Of a stretch of DNA of 64,000 nt, positions 8,532 through 19,121 are shown piece by piece. The stretch is from the NCBI RefSeq assembly GCF_040760005.1, contig NZ_CP099760.1, forward strand, positions 1,917,501-1,981,500, written 5' to 3'. The DNA is from Pseudomonas sp. stari2 (GTDB taxonomy: Bacteria > Pseudomonadota > Gammaproteobacteria > Pseudomonadales > Pseudomonadaceae). Positions within the stretch are counted from its first letter, which is position 1; each line of letters begins with the position of its first letter. The translations under genes and the position numbers were made by a program. Below the pieces are notes generated by a model, which saw only the letters and a program-made list of their open reading frames with translations, made no database searches and had not been told where the DNA came from.

Positions 8532-9227
8532 ATGAAACGCTTCGTATCTGTTCTGGCATTGGGTGGGGTGGTCTCGCTCGCGGGCTGCGTCGCTCCGACG
8601 CCCAAGCCCAATGACCCTTACTACGCCCCGGTGTTGCCGCGTACGCCGTTGCCGGCGGCCGCCAACAACGGCTCGATCTATCAGGCCGGTTTCGAACAGA
8701 ACCTGTACAGCGACCGCAAGGCGTTCCGGGTCGGTGACATCATCACCATCACCCTGAACGAGAAGACCCAGGCCAGTAAAAACGCCAACTCGCAAGTGGC
8801 CAAGAACAGTAAGACCGGCATCGGCCTGACTTCGCTGTTCGGCGGCAGCGGCACCACCAACAACCCGTTGGGTGGCAATGATCTGAGCCTCGACGTCGGC
8901 TACAGCGGCGACCGCGCGACCAAGGGTGACAGCAAGGCAGCTCAGGGCAACACCCTGACCGGTTCGATCACCGTGACCGTCGCTGACGTACTGCCCAACG
9001 GCATCATCGCCGTGCGCGGCGAGAAGTGGATGACCCTCAACACCGGCGACGAGCTGGTGCGAATCGCCGGCCTCGTACGTGCCGATGACATCGCCACCGA
9101 CAACACCGTGTCGTCGACCCGGGTCGCCGATGCGCGCATCACCTACTCGGGCACCGGTTCGTTTGCCGATGCGAGTCAGCCAGGCTGGTTCGACCGTTTC
9201 TTCCTCAGCCCGCTGTTCCCTTTCTAG
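8532..9227 (+). CDS. flgH: Flagellar L-ring lipoprotein FlgH
   Basis: A 231-aa outer-membrane lipoprotein forming the L-ring. The signal peptide [19 protein letters not shown] ends in an LAGC lipobox, with Cys 19 as the lipidation site. The body carries the FlgH-typical stretches [19 protein letters not shown] and [18 protein letters not shown]. The ribosome binding site is GAGGTAAGG. Its stop directly abuts the flgI start codon. Confidence 0.97.
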   Translation: MKRFVSVLALGGVVSLAGCVAPTPKPNDPYYAPVLPRTPLPAAANNGSIYQAGFEQNLYSDRKAFRVGDIITITLNEKTQASKNANSQVAKNSKTGIGLTSLFGGSGTTNNPLGGNDLSLDVGYSGDRATKGDSKAAQGNTLTGSITVTVADVLPNGIIAVRGEKWMTLNTGDELVRIAGLVRADDIATDNTVSSTRVADARITYSGTGSFADASQPGWFDRFFLSPLFPF

Positions 9228-10343
9228 GTGGCTACGTTGAATTTCAAGAGCCTCATGCTCGCTGCGGCGTTGATGTCCGCAGCCTTTGGTGCCCACGCCG
9301 AGCGGCTGAAAGATATCGCCAGCATTTCCGGCGTGCGTTCCAACCAGTTGATCGGCTACGGCCTGGTGGTCGGGCTTAACGGCACCGGCGACCAGACGAC
9401 GCAAACCCCGTTCACCCTGCAGACCTTCAACAACATGCTCTCGCAGTTCGGCATCAAGGTGCCGCCGGGATCGGGCAACGTGCAGTTGAAAAACGTCGCG
9501 GCGGTATCGGTCAGTGCCGATCTGCCGGCGTTCGCCAAGCCGGGTCAGCAGGTCGACATCACTGTTTCGTCCATCGGTAACTCCAAGAGCCTGCGCGGCG
9601 GCACCCTGTTGCTGACCCCGCTCAAGGGTATCGACGGCAATGTCTACGCCATTGCTCAGGGCAACCTGGTGGTGGGTGGTTTCGACGCTGAAGGTCGTGA
9701 CGGTTCGAAGATCACCGTCAACGTTCCGTCGGCCGGTCGCATTCCGGGCGGTGCCTCGGTCGAGCGTTCGGTGCCGAGCGGTTTCAACCAGGGCAACAGC
9801 CTGACGCTGAACCTCAACCGTTCCGACTTCACCACCGCCAAGCGCATCGTCGACAAGATCAATGACATGCTCGGCCCGGGCGTTGCCCAGGCCATCGACG
9901 GCGGTTCGATCCGCGTCACCGCGCCGCTCGATCCGAGCCAGCGCGTCGACTATCTGTCGATCCTGGAAAACCTCGAAGTCGATCCGGGTCAGGCGGTGGC
10001 GAAAGTCATCATCAACTCCCGTACCGGCACCATCGTCATCGGCCAGAACGTGAAGGTGTCGCCGGCCGCCGTGACCCACGGCAGCCTGACCGTGACCATC
10101 ACCGAAGACCCGATCGTCAGCCAGCCTGGCCCGCTGTCCAATGGTCAGACCGCTGTGGTCCCTCGCTCGCGCGTGAATGCTCAGCAGGAAGCCAAGCCGA
10201 TGTTCAAGTTCGGCCCGGGCACGACCCTCGACGAAATCGTCCGTGCGGTGAACCAGGTCGGCGCGGCACCGGGTGACCTGATGGCCATTCTCGAAGCACT
10301 GAAGCAGGCCGGCGCGTTGCAAGCCGACCTGATCGTGATCTGA
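9228..10343 (+). CDS. flgI: Flagellar P-ring protein FlgI
   Basis: A periplasmic P-ring subunit of 371 aa from the GTG at 9228, which follows the flgH stop without a gap. The TTG at 9237 is an alternative start and would place AGGTGG at better ribosome-binding distance; both starts leave an N-terminal signal peptide cleaved after AFGAHA. The mature protein begins [20 protein letters not shown], the typical FlgI N-terminus. The ending [20 protein letters not shown] is also characteristic. Confidence 0.97.
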   Translation: MATLNFKSLMLAAALMSAAFGAHAERLKDIASISGVRSNQLIGYGLVVGLNGTGDQTTQTPFTLQTFNNMLSQFGIKVPPGSGNVQLKNVAAVSVSADLPAFAKPGQQVDITVSSIGNSKSLRGGTLLLTPLKGIDGNVYAIAQGNLVVGGFDAEGRDGSKITVNVPSAGRIPGGASVERSVPSGFNQGNSLTLNLNRSDFTTAKRIVDKINDMLGPGVAQAIDGGSIRVTAPLDPSQRVDYLSILENLEVDPGQAVAKVIINSRTGTIVIGQNVKVSPAAVTHGSLTVTITEDPIVSQPGPLSNGQTAVVPRSRVNAQQEAKPMFKFGPGTTLDEIVRAVNQVGAAPGDLMAILEALKQAGALQADLIVI

Positions 10344-10354
10344 GGACGCCGCCC

Positions 10355-11647
10355 ATGGATATGCGCAAAAGCGGTCTGGTCAGCAGCAGCGATTCGGGTT
10401 CCTACTCCGACCTCAATCGCCTGAACCAGCTCAAGGTCGGCGACAAGAACAGCGACGGCAACATGCGCAAGGTGGCGCAGGAATTCGAATCGCTGTTCCT
10501 CGGCGAGATGCTCAAGTCGATGCGCTCGGCCACTGAAGCGCTGGGCCAGGACAACCCGCTCAATACCCCGGCAGCCAAGCAGTATCAGGAAATGTACGAC
10601 CAGCAACTGGCTGTTTCCCTGTCCCGCGAGGGTGGTGGTATCGGTCTGGCCGACGTGCTGATGAAGCAGATGTCGAAGAACAAACCGATGGCGCCGGGCG
10701 AGGCCGCCGCCGCGTCCGCTGCCAAGCAGCAGGAAGCGCTGGCCAAGGCCGCTGCGGTGGAAACGCCGATTGCCGCCGGCACCGTGGCCACCAACGGCCC
10801 GCTGTCGCGCCTCAATGGCGAGCGTCCGTTGTGGGCTTCGCGTTCGGTGCATGCGCCGAACACTCAGCTGGCCCATCGCAATGACATGGAAATGATCAAC
10901 CAGCGTCGCCTGGCGCTGCCGCCGAAGCTGGCTGACCGCCTTCTGGCAGGTCTGGTGCCTTCGGCCACGAACACCGCAGCCACTCAATTGCCGCAGCGCG
11001 ACACAATGGCTGCCGCCACCGGTTCCGGCCCGCTGTACAACGGCGACTGGCTGGCCCGCGCCGAGGCGGACAAGGCCTCCGGCGGGCAGATGCAGATTTA
11101 CGGTCGGGCCATGGCGCAGATTCCGCTGGCACCGGCGAAGAAGGCGTTCAGCAACGCCGACGAATTCGTCAACACCATGCTGCCGATGGCCAAAGAGGCG
11201 GCGGCGCGCATTGGCGTCGATCCGCGTTATCTGGTGGCTCAGGCCGCACTGGAAACCGGTTATGGCAAATCGGTCATGCGCGCCCAGGACGGCACCAGCA
11301 GCCACAACCTGTTCGGCATCAAGGCCAGCAGCAACTGGAAGGGCGATTCGGCCCGGGCGATCACCAGCGAGTTCCGCAACGGGCAGATGGTCAAGGAGAC
11401 GGCCGAGTTCCGTTCCTACGCCTCGTACAAGGACAGCTTCCACGATCTGGTGACTTTGCTGCAGAGCAATAATCGCTATCAAGATGTGCTGAAGTCGGCC
11501 GATAACCCAGAACAGTTTGTACGCGAATTGCAAAAGGCCGGTTATGCGACCGACCCGAACTACGCAAGCAAGATTTCGCAGATTGCCAGGCAGATGACGG
11601 TAAATCAGAACTACGCTGCGGCCGGCGTTTCAACAACGCCTTTATAA
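10355..11647 (+). CDS. flgJ: Rod-cap / peptidoglycan hydrolase FlgJ
   Basis: A 430-aa bifunctional protein. The N-terminal rod-binding domain (about 35-105: KVAQEFESLFLGEMLKSM) caps the growing rod. A variable Ala-rich linker follows. The C-terminal glucosaminidase domain (about 265-415) cuts peptidoglycan in the periplasm; its conserved stretch YLVAQAALETGYGKSVMR holds the likely catalytic Glu, followed by SHNLFGIKAS. The linker is longer than in Salmonella FlgJ (316 aa), as is usual for Pseudomonas. Confidence 0.97.
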   Translation: MDMRKSGLVSSSDSGSYSDLNRLNQLKVGDKNSDGNMRKVAQEFESLFLGEMLKSMRSATEALGQDNPLNTPAAKQYQEMYDQQLAVSLSREGGGIGLADVLMKQMSKNKPMAPGEAAAASAAKQQEALAKAAAVETPIAAGTVATNGPLSRLNGERPLWASRSVHAPNTQLAHRNDMEMINQRRLALPPKLADRLLAGLVPSATNTAATQLPQRDTMAAATGSGPLYNGDWLARAEADKASGGQMQIYGRAMAQIPLAPAKKAFSNADEFVNTMLPMAKEAAARIGVDPRYLVAQAALETGYGKSVMRAQDGTSSHNLFGIKASSNWKGDSARAITSEFRNGQMVKETAEFRSYASYKDSFHDLVTLLQSNNRYQDVLKSADNPEQFVRELQKAGYATDPNYASKISQIARQMTVNQNYAAAGVSTTPL

Positions 11648-11668
11648 ACACAAGGTAAGGTTTGAATC

Positions 11669-13714
11669 ATGAGTTTGCTCAATATCGGGATGTCGGGGTT
11701 GGCCGCGAGTTCGTCCTCTCTGGCTGTGACAGGTAACAACATTGCCAACGTCGACACCGCCGGTTATTCACGCCAGCAAACCGTGCAGGGCACCAAGTCC
11801 TCGATCCAGACTGGCAACGTGTTCATCGGTACGGGCACGACCCTGGCCGACGTGCGCCGGGTGTACAACTCTTACCTGGAAACCCAGCTGCATACCGCCA
11901 CGTCGCTCAACAGTGAAGCGGCTGCCTACGGTGGCCAGGCGACTGCCCTGGACAACTCGTTGTCCGATACCAACACAGGCCTGACCGGCGTACTGCAGAA
12001 GTTCTTCACCTCGATGCAGGGTGTGGCGACTTCGGCGACCGACGACACGTCCCGTCAGTCGGTACTGACCGGCTCGCAAGCGCTGACCAGCCGCTTCAAC
12101 GCCCTGGCCAAACAGCTGAACGATCAGAACACCACGATCAATGGCAACCTCGGCGACATGGCCGCCCAGGTCAACAAGCTGGCCACCTCGATTGCCAATC
12201 TCAACCAGAAGATCGGCGAAGTTTCCACCAGCGGCGGCCAGCCGAACGATCTGCTCGACAGCCGTAACGAAGCGGTGCGCCAGCTCTCCGAACTGGTCGG
12301 CGCGCAAGTGGTCGAGCGCGGCACCAGCTTCGACGTTTACGTCGGCAGCGGTCAGCCGCTGGTCGTCGGCAACACCACCAACACCCTGAGCACCGTTCCG
12401 AGCAAGGACGACCCGTCGCGCATGGGCATCCAGATGGATCGTGGCTCAAGCACCATCGACATCACTTCGGTGATCAGCGGCGGTGAAATCGGCGGGCTGC
12501 TGACCTATCGCAATGAAGTGCTCAACCCGTCGCTCAACGAGCTGGGCCGTGTAGCACTGGTCATTGCCGACCAGATGAATCGCCAGCAAGCCCAGGGCAT
12601 CGACAAGAACGGTGACTTCGGCGCGCCGATCTTCAACGACATCAACAGTGCCGCGCTGATCAGCCAGCGCAGCATTGCCTCGGCAGGCAACAGCGCAGGC
12701 TCCGGTAACCTGAACGTCACCATCAAGGACACCGGCAAGCTGACCACCAGCGATTACCAGGTCACCTTCACCAGCGCCACCAACTATTCGGTCAAGCGCT
12801 CCGACGGCACCGACATGGGTTCGTTCAGCACCACCACCACGCCACCGCCGGTGATCGACGGCTTTACCCTGGCCTTGAACGGTGGCGCGATGAGTGCCGG
12901 TGACTCCTTCAAGGTGACCCCGACTCGTGACGCGGCCACCAACATTCAGACCGTGCTCACCGATCCGAAGAAAATCGCGGCAGCAGCACCGTTGACCGGC
13001 GTGGCCAGTGCCAACAACTCCGGCACCTACACCCAGCCGACACTGGTCGATACCATCGACATCACCAACCCGGCCTCCCAGGCCGAGTTGCAGAACGCGC
13101 TCAAGTATTCGACGCCGGTCAAACTGGTCATGGGTGCGGTCACCAGCGGCAGCCAGTCGTACAACATGGTCGATGCCAAGGGCAACACCATCGGCACCGG
13201 CACCATCGTGCCGGGGCAGGCCAACACCCTGAACCTGAAGATCGGCATGGTCGACTCCACCGGTGCACCGGTGATGGATACCTCGGTCACGCCGAACGTG
13301 CAGAAAACCTTCACCGTGCAGACCACCGTGGGCGCGACGCCAAAGCCAGGCGAAACCTTCACGATCAACCTGACCGGCGCCGCCTCTTCGGACAACCGCA
13401 ACGCGCAGGCGCTGGTCGGCCTGCAGACCAAGCAGACCGTGGACACCGGCACCGGCAGCAAGGGCATCAGCCTGACCGACGCGTACAACAAACTGGTGAC
13501 CAACGTCGGTACCAAGGCGGCCCAGAGCAAGTCCGACAACGAAGCCACCTCGACGATCCTCGATCAGGCCAAGGGTGCGCGCGACTCGCTGTCCCAGGTC
13601 AACCTGGATGAAGAGACCGGCAACCTGGTCAAGTATCAGCAGTACTACACAGCGTCTTCGCAGATCATCAAGGCTGCGCAGGAAACTTTCGCCACGCTGA
13701 TCAACAGTCTTTAA
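11669..13714 (+). CDS. flgK: Hook-filament junction protein FlgK (HAP1)
   Basis: A 681-aa axial protein joining hook and filament. The N-terminal motif MSLLNIGMSGLAASSSSLAV and TGNNIANVDTAGYSRQ are diagnostic. The C-terminal helix (VNLDEETGNLVKYQQYYTAS) is the conserved FlgK ending. The Thr/Ser/Asn-rich middle is longer than in enteric FlgK (about 547 aa), a common Pseudomonas feature. The ribosome binding site is AAGGTAAGG. Confidence 0.98.
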   Translation: MSLLNIGMSGLAASSSSLAVTGNNIANVDTAGYSRQQTVQGTKSSIQTGNVFIGTGTTLADVRRVYNSYLETQLHTATSLNSEAAAYGGQATALDNSLSDTNTGLTGVLQKFFTSMQGVATSATDDTSRQSVLTGSQALTSRFNALAKQLNDQNTTINGNLGDMAAQVNKLATSIANLNQKIGEVSTSGGQPNDLLDSRNEAVRQLSELVGAQVVERGTSFDVYVGSGQPLVVGNTTNTLSTVPSKDDPSRMGIQMDRGSSTIDITSVISGGEIGGLLTYRNEVLNPSLNELGRVALVIADQMNRQQAQGIDKNGDFGAPIFNDINSAALISQRSIASAGNSAGSGNLNVTIKDTGKLTTSDYQVTFTSATNYSVKRSDGTDMGSFSTTTTPPPVIDGFTLALNGGAMSAGDSFKVTPTRDAATNIQTVLTDPKKIAAAAPLTGVASANNSGTYTQPTLVDTIDITNPASQAELQNALKYSTPVKLVMGAVTSGSQSYNMVDAKGNTIGTGTIVPGQANTLNLKIGMVDSTGAPVMDTSVTPNVQKTFTVQTTVGATPKPGETFTINLTGAASSDNRNAQALVGLQTKQTVDTGTGSKGISLTDAYNKLVTNVGTKAAQSKSDNEATSTILDQAKGARDSLSQVNLDEETGNLVKYQQYYTASSQIIKAAQETFATLINSL

Positions 13715-13727
13715 GGAGTCGTAATTC

Positions 13728-15299
13728 ATGCGCATTTCCACCGCTCAGTATTACGCGACACAAGCTTCCCAATATCAGCGTAACTACAGCAAGACTGTTG
13801 CCACCGCGAACGAAGCGAGCAGCCTGCAGCGCATCAATACCGCCGCCGATGATCCGATCGGTGCCGGGCGCCTGCTCAAGCTGGGTCAGCAGGCCTCGAT
13901 GCTCGAGCAATATCAGGGCAACATCGATACCACCAAGAGTGCACTGACCGTGCAGGAGTCCACGCTGAACTCCATCACCACGGCCTTGCAGCGCGCCAAG
14001 GAAATCGGCCTGGCGGCCAACAACGGTATTGCCACCGACGCAGACCGCAAGGCCTACGCATCCGAGCTGAGCCAGATCCAGCAACAAGTGCTGGGCCTGA
14101 TGAACTCCAAGGACGCCAATGGCAATTACCTGTTTTCCGGCTCCAAGACCGATACCGCGCCGTACTCGCAGAATGCCGATGGCACCTACACCTACAATGG
14201 TGACCAGACCCAGATCAACCTGGGCATTGGCGACGGCCTCTCGGTAGCCACCAACACCACGGGTTGGGATGCATTCCAGCAGACCATCAACACCAGCCGC
14301 ACCACGACCACCATGACCGCGCCTGCCGTCGATGATGGTCGTGTGGTGCTGACCAACGGTATCGTTGGCACTGCTGCGACGTACAACGCCAAGTTCGCGG
14401 CCGGCCAGCCCTACACCGTGGATTTCATCAGCAGCACGCAGTTGAAAATCACCGATGCCCTGGGCAACGACGTGACGAGCGAAGCCAGTCAGAGCGGTGC
14501 GATCACCAACAGCAACGGTGCCAACCAGACCGTCAGCTTCCGTGGTGTCGACCTGAAGTTGAACATCAACCTCAAGCCTGGCGACACCAACCCGGATGCG
14601 GTCATCGCCGGCCACAGCTTCCAGCTGGCGGCCACGCCTGACTCGTTCACCACCTCGCGCAGCGCGGGCAACCCGTCGACCGCGGTCATCACTGGCTCCG
14701 GTGTAACCAATCAGGCGGCCTACGACGCGGCATTCCCGTCCGGCGGCGGTGCGATCCTGAAGTTCACCAGCGCCACGGCTTTCGACCTGTACGCCGCGCC
14801 GGTCACCGCTGACAGCAAGCCGGTTTCGTCGGGCACGCTGGTCGGCAACAATGCTACCGCCGCCGGTGTGACGTTCACCCTCGGCGGTACGCCAGGTGCG
14901 GGCGATCAGTTCTCGATCCAGTCCAACAACCACCAGACCCAGAACGTGCTCGACACCCTGGGCCAGATGGTCACGGCGCTGAATGCGCCGATCGATGGTG
15001 ATCCGGTGGCCAAGCAGAAATTCCAGGGTGCCATGGAGTCGGCGCTGGGCAACATCGACAGCGCGTCCAACCAGATCGGTTCGGCGGTGACTTCGATCGG
15101 TGCCCGCGGACAGTCGCTGGATGACCAGAACACCACCAACCAGAGCCTGACTCAGGCGAATACCACCACTCAGGGTTCGATCCGTGATTCGGATCCTGCC
15201 GAAGTGATGACCCGCCTGACCTTGCAGCAGACCATGTTGCAGGCCTCGCAACTGGCGTTCAGCAAAATCAGCCAGCTGGGCCTGTTCAACAAGATCTGA
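13728..15299 (+). CDS. flgL: Hook-filament junction protein FlgL (HAP3)
   Basis: A 523-aa second junction protein, much larger than the about 317-aa enteric form because of an expanded central region. The N-terminus (MRISTAQYYATQASQYQRNY) and the C-terminal flagellin-like helix (MTRLTLQQTMLQASQLAFSK) fit FlgL. The central region (about 170-430) is rich in Ser/Thr/Asn/Gly and is surface-exposed in homologues. Last gene of the flgF operon, followed by a GC-rich hairpin. Confidence 0.97.
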   Translation: MRISTAQYYATQASQYQRNYSKTVATANEASSLQRINTAADDPIGAGRLLKLGQQASMLEQYQGNIDTTKSALTVQESTLNSITTALQRAKEIGLAANNGIATDADRKAYASELSQIQQQVLGLMNSKDANGNYLFSGSKTDTAPYSQNADGTYTYNGDQTQINLGIGDGLSVATNTTGWDAFQQTINTSRTTTTMTAPAVDDGRVVLTNGIVGTAATYNAKFAAGQPYTVDFISSTQLKITDALGNDVTSEASQSGAITNSNGANQTVSFRGVDLKLNINLKPGDTNPDAVIAGHSFQLAATPDSFTTSRSAGNPSTAVITGSGVTNQAAYDAAFPSGGGAILKFTSATAFDLYAAPVTADSKPVSSGTLVGNNATAAGVTFTLGGTPGAGDQFSIQSNNHQTQNVLDTLGQMVTALNAPIDGDPVAKQKFQGAMESALGNIDSASNQIGSAVTSIGARGQSLDDQNTTNQSLTQANTTTQGSIRDSDPAEVMTRLTLQQTMLQASQLAFSKISQLGLFNKI

Positions 15300-15304
15300 T
15301 GCTG

Positions 15305-15326
15305 ACCGGGCGCGCAAGCGCCCGGT
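15305..15326 (+). terminator. GC-rich hairpin after flgL
   Basis: ACCGGGCGC and GCGCCCGGT form a perfect 9-bp stem with a GCAA tetraloop, 6 bases after the flgL stop. The U-tract behind it is poor, so termination may be partial, allowing read-through into the glycosyltransferase gene. Confidence 0.6.
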
Positions 15327-15416
15327 TGCTCTGACCGTTCTGTATTTATTGTTCTTCTTTTGCGGTTTCAAAGGGCTCGCTGTTCCGGGCGGGTTCCCGC
15401 CGCTTGCGAGTCCGCC

Positions 15417-18400
15417 GTGAATTCACTTCCCCTTGTCAGCCTCGTCATTCCCGCCTTCAACCCGCGCTTTTTTGAAAAGGCCTTGAGCAGTGCCGTGAGC
15501 CAAAGCTATGGCAATCTCGAAATCATCGTCTGCGACGACAGTCGTGGCAGTGAGATCGAGGAAATTGTCGCTTCGGTCACCGAGAGCAGCGGGGTTACGG
15601 TTCGTTATGTGCGCAATCCCCGGACGCTCGGGCTGGTGGGTAACCTGCATGCGTGCCTGGAGCAGGCGACGGGTGAGTTCATCAAGTTTCTGTGTGATGA
15701 CGATCAGTTGTTTTCCACCTGCGTCGAACGCCAGGCGCAGACACTGATCGACCAGCAGGACGTCAATCTGGTACTCGCCCAGCGCCTGTTCTGGGATGCT
15801 GGCGACCTGCCGTTGCCGTCGCGCCTGGAGAACACGCCGTTGTCTCCGGTGTGTGGATTGTTCAAGGGCGATGACCTGCTGGCGATTTTCGAGAATTTCC
15901 CGGTGAACATTCTCGGAGGCTTCAGCAATGCCCTGTTTCGTCGATCCGATGTACAGGAGCTGTTGCCGGCCCTGACTCAGTCCGGTCACTGTTTTGTCGC
16001 CACGCTCGATTTTGCTTTGTACGTCTGCCTGCTGCGACGCGGCAACGTGGTGATGTCGAACCATGTTCTGAGCATCGAGCGCCTGTACCCTGAGCGTTTG
16101 AGCAGCCAGCAAGCGATGCGCGATGCAGCCGAGGTCGAGCGGCAATGGCTGACGCAGATGCTCAAGGCGCGCAGCGGCGAATCCGCACCGGCGCCGGGCT
16201 GGGTCCGTTATGTGCCGATCACCAGGGCCCTGGAAACTCCGCGGGTCTGGGAAGAGTTGCCACTGAGCCGCACGCTGGGCACCAAGCAGACCACGCAGGA
16301 TTGGCATGTCGGAATTGCCAGTGTCAGTTTCGCCGAGCTGTACGCCCAGTGGCTGGCCTGCCGCGCACTGACCGAAGGCCAGCGCGAACTGTTGCCGGAC
16401 ACGCTGGCCGCCTGGCCGCGCGTGCCGAAAATCGTTCCGGTGATCATCGACGAACAGGGCAGTCGCTCGGCGCTCGAACTCACCCTGCAATCGCTGGCAG
16501 CACAGGAATACCTGCCGGAGTTGACCATCGTGCTCTCCGCCTCCTGCACCGAGGCGCAGTTGCAGGAGCGCATCGTGCGCATGCCGCTGCAGGATGACTG
16601 GCAGCAACAGATCAACGAATTGTTGCCGCAGCTCGACGGTGCCGACTGGTTCTATCTGCTGCGCGCCGGTGATCGTCTGGTGGTGCCGGCGTTGCTGGTG
16701 ATGGCCGAACGTATCGCGCTCTCGCGCACCGTTACCTGCCTCTACAGCGATGAAGGTGGTCTGAGCCAGGGTGAGTCGGCCGAGCCTGTGTTCAAACCGG
16801 ACTTCAACCTGGACCTGATGCGCAGCTACCCGTATGTGGGCAGGGCGCTGGCCTTCGAGCGCGAGCGTTTCCTCGCTCTGGGCGGTTTCGATTCCGCATT
16901 CGGTGAGCTGGCGCCCCACGATGTGCTGTGGCGCATGGTCGAGCAGGACGGTACGCACGTCGTCGGTCATGTTTCCGAGGTGTTGCTGGAGTCGGCGTAC
17001 GACCTCGCCAAGTGGCTGTCCGAACCGCAAATGGCGGACCGCAACTCACAGTTGATCTCGGCTCACCTGGCGCGTCTGGGCATCGCCCACGAGATTCGCG
17101 ATGGCGCCTCGGCGCTGCTCAACCGGGTCGATTATCACCATGATCGTCAGCCTCTGGTGTCGATCGTCATTGTCAGCAAGGATCAGACGGCAGCCGTACA
17201 GCGTTGTGTCGAGAGCCTGCTGGAGAAAACCCTCTACGCCGAATATGAATTGCTGCTGGTCGACAACGGCAGCGAGAGCGCCGAAGCGCGGGCCTGGTTC
17301 GAGGGTATGGGGCAACTGGGCAGCGAGCGGATCCGCATTCTGGACTGCCCACAGCAAGACAACATGGCGGCAGTGCGCAATGCGGCGGTGAGTCAGGCGC
17401 GGGGCGAATACGTCCTGCTGCTCAATCCTTATGCCGTGATCACGCAGGGCGACTGGCTGGCGGAAATGCTCAATCACGCCCAGCGGCCGGAAGTCGGTGT
17501 GGTCGGCGCCAAGCTGTTCAATCCGGATGGCCGGATCCTCCACGCCGGCCTAATTCTCGGCCTGCAAGGTCCGGCCGGCGTACCGTTTTACGGAGAGACC
17601 CTGCAGGCGACGGGGTACATGTACCGGCTGCTCGTCGCTCATGACCTGAGCGCCGTTGGTGGCGATTGCCTGATGGTGCGCAAGGCCGTGTTCGAGGCGG
17701 TCGGCGGCCTCGATCAGCAAGACCTGGCACAGTCGCTCAATGAAGTGGATCTGTGCCTGCGGGTCGGTCGGGAAGGTTACCTGGTGGTGTGGACGCCTTA
17801 CGCTCAGCTGGCGTTGGGCGCACAGCCGGCACAGGCGCCGAAGGACGGCGAAGAAGCACGGCTCGGCCAGGAACAGGAAACGTTCTACAAGCGCTGGTTA
17901 CCGATCGTCGCGCGGGATCCGGCGTACAACGCCAACCTGGCGCTCAATGGTCTGGGCGGTTCGAGCTTCCGACTCGATCCGGGCCTGCGTACCGGCTGGA
18001 GTCCGTTTTCGCAACCGCAATTGCCGAAGATCCTGGCGCTGCCGGTCAATGCGTCGGCCATCGGTCACTACCGTGTGACCCAGCCACTGATCGAGCTGGA
18101 AGCGGCGGGCAGGGCGCTGGGGCGGATTCACTACAACCTGCCGACGATCATCGAAGTCGAGCGCCAATCCCCTGACGTGATCATTTTGCAGGGGCGCTAT
18201 GCCGAAGCGCCAATCAACGAAATCCCGATCCTGCAGAAATACTCGAATGCCCGGCGGATCTATGAACTCGATGACTATGTGATCGACGTTCCCCATCGCA
18301 ATGCCCACATCCGCAACATGCCGAACAAGGACGAGATGGAAAAACTGGTCCGGCGTGCCATCGGCATGTGTGACCGGGTCGTGGTGTCCACGGCGCCGCT

Positions 18401-19013
18401 GGGTAATGCACTGTCGAGCATGCACAGCGACATTCGGGTCGTCCCCAACATGCTGGCCAAACACCTGTGGAGCGATTTGCGCAGTCAGCGTCGCACCTCG
18501 AAAAAGCCTCGGGTCGGCTGGGGTGGTGGCACCAGTCACCATGGCGACCTCGCGGTCATCGCCGATGTGGTGCGCGAACTGGCCAACGAAGTCGACTGGG
18601 TGTTTTTCGGCATGTGCCCCGACGATCTGCGACCGTATATGCATGAGTTCCACGGCGTGATCGGACTGGACGTGTACCCGGCTAAGCTGGCCAGCCTCAA
18701 CCTCGACCTGGCCCTGGCGCCGCTTGAGTTCCACATCTTCAACGACTGCAAGAGCAACCTGCGTCTGCTGGAATATGGCGCCTGCGGCTACCCGGTGATC
18801 TGCACCGACACCGAGGCCTATCGCGGTTATCTGCCGTGCACGCGGATCAAGACCAACACCACGGATGAGTGGCTGCAGGCGATCCGCATGCACCTGGCCG
18901 ATCCGGACGCCAGCTACCGCATGGGCGACGAATTGCGCGAGGTCGTGCTGCGTGATTACGTCCTGCGTGGCGACAACCTGCGGTACTGGGAAAACGGCTG
19001 GCTGGCGGATTGA
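15417..19013 (+). CDS. Large multi-domain glycosyltransferase (probable flagellin glycosyltransferase)
   Basis: A 1198-aa cytoplasmic protein. The GTG at 15417 (VNSLPLVSLVIPAFN) is chosen because the GT-A fold starts there; an in-frame TTG at 15360 adds an unrelated tail. Modules: GT2 domain with a DDD metal motif in FIKFLCDDDQLF (5-240); a degenerate GT2 module (about 340-565); another GT2 module (about 573-800) whose DxD position reads LLLNPYAVI; and a GT4/GT-B-like C-terminal domain (about 870-1195: RVGWGGGTSHHGDLAVI, LRLLEYGACGYPVICTD). Its place between flgL and fliC matches the fgt genes that glycosylate flagellin in Pseudomonas syringae. Acceptor and donor are not readable from sequence. 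Confidence 0.82.
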   Translation: MNSLPLVSLVIPAFNPRFFEKALSSAVSQSYGNLEIIVCDDSRGSEIEEIVASVTESSGVTVRYVRNPRTLGLVGNLHACLEQATGEFIKFLCDDDQLFSTCVERQAQTLIDQQDVNLVLAQRLFWDAGDLPLPSRLENTPLSPVCGLFKGDDLLAIFENFPVNILGGFSNALFRRSDVQELLPALTQSGHCFVATLDFALYVCLLRRGNVVMSNHVLSIERLYPERLSSQQAMRDAAEVERQWLTQMLKARSGESAPAPGWVRYVPITRALETPRVWEELPLSRTLGTKQTTQDWHVGIASVSFAELYAQWLACRALTEGQRELLPDTLAAWPRVPKIVPVIIDEQGSRSALELTLQSLAAQEYLPELTIVLSASCTEAQLQERIVRMPLQDDWQQQINELLPQLDGADWFYLLRAGDRLVVPALLVMAERIALSRTVTCLYSDEGGLSQGESAEPVFKPDFNLDLMRSYPYVGRALAFERERFLALGGFDSAFGELAPHDVLWRMVEQDGTHVVGHVSEVLLESAYDLAKWLSEPQMADRNSQLISAHLARLGIAHEIRDGASALLNRVDYHHDRQPLVSIVIVSKDQTAAVQRCVESLLEKTLYAEYELLLVDNGSESAEARAWFEGMGQLGSERIRILDCPQQDNMAAVRNAAVSQARGEYVLLLNPYAVITQGDWLAEMLNHAQRPEVGVVGAKLFNPDGRILHAGLILGLQGPAGVPFYGETLQATGYMYRLLVAHDLSAVGGDCLMVRKAVFEAVGGLDQQDLAQSLNEVDLCLRVGREGYLVVWTPYAQLALGAQPAQAPKDGEEARLGQEQETFYKRWLPIVARDPAYNANLALNGLGGSSFRLDPGLRTGWSPFSQPQLPKILALPVNASAIGHYRVTQPLIELEAAGRALGRIHYNLPTIIEVERQSPDVIILQGRYAEAPINEIPILQKYSNARRIYELDDYVIDVPHRNAHIRNMPNKDEMEKLVRRAIGMCDRVVVSTAPLGNALSSMHSDIRVVPNMLAKHLWSDLRSQRRTSKKPRVGWGGGTSHHGDLAVIADVVRELANEVDWVFFGMCPDDLRPYMHEFHGVIGLDVYPAKLASLNLDLALAPLEFHIFNDCKSNLRLLEYGACGYPVICTDTEAYRGYLPCTRIKTNTTDEWLQAIRMHLADPDASYRMGDELREVVLRDYVLRGDNLRYWENGWLAD

Positions 19014-19033
19014 CCGGTTCATTCGTTCTCCAG

Positions 19034-19070
19034 AAAAACAGGCGACTATTGCAGTCGCCTGTTTTTTTTT
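19034..19070 (+). terminator. Intrinsic terminator after the large glycosyltransferase
   Basis: AAAAACAGGCGACT, loop ATTGC, AGTCGCCTGTTTTT, then further Ts: a strong rho-independent terminator. The A-tract on the other side means it may also work on the reverse strand. Confidence 0.9.
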
Positions 19071-19121
19071 GCCTGCCTGTCCGTCTTTATTTCATTCTTG
19101 ATACATTTCTTTGCAACGAGC

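Noticed and set aside
8409..10322. 637-codon reverse frame opposite flgH-flgI
   Set aside because: The forward genes are certain; the reverse product has no recognisable domain and is a codon-bias shadow.
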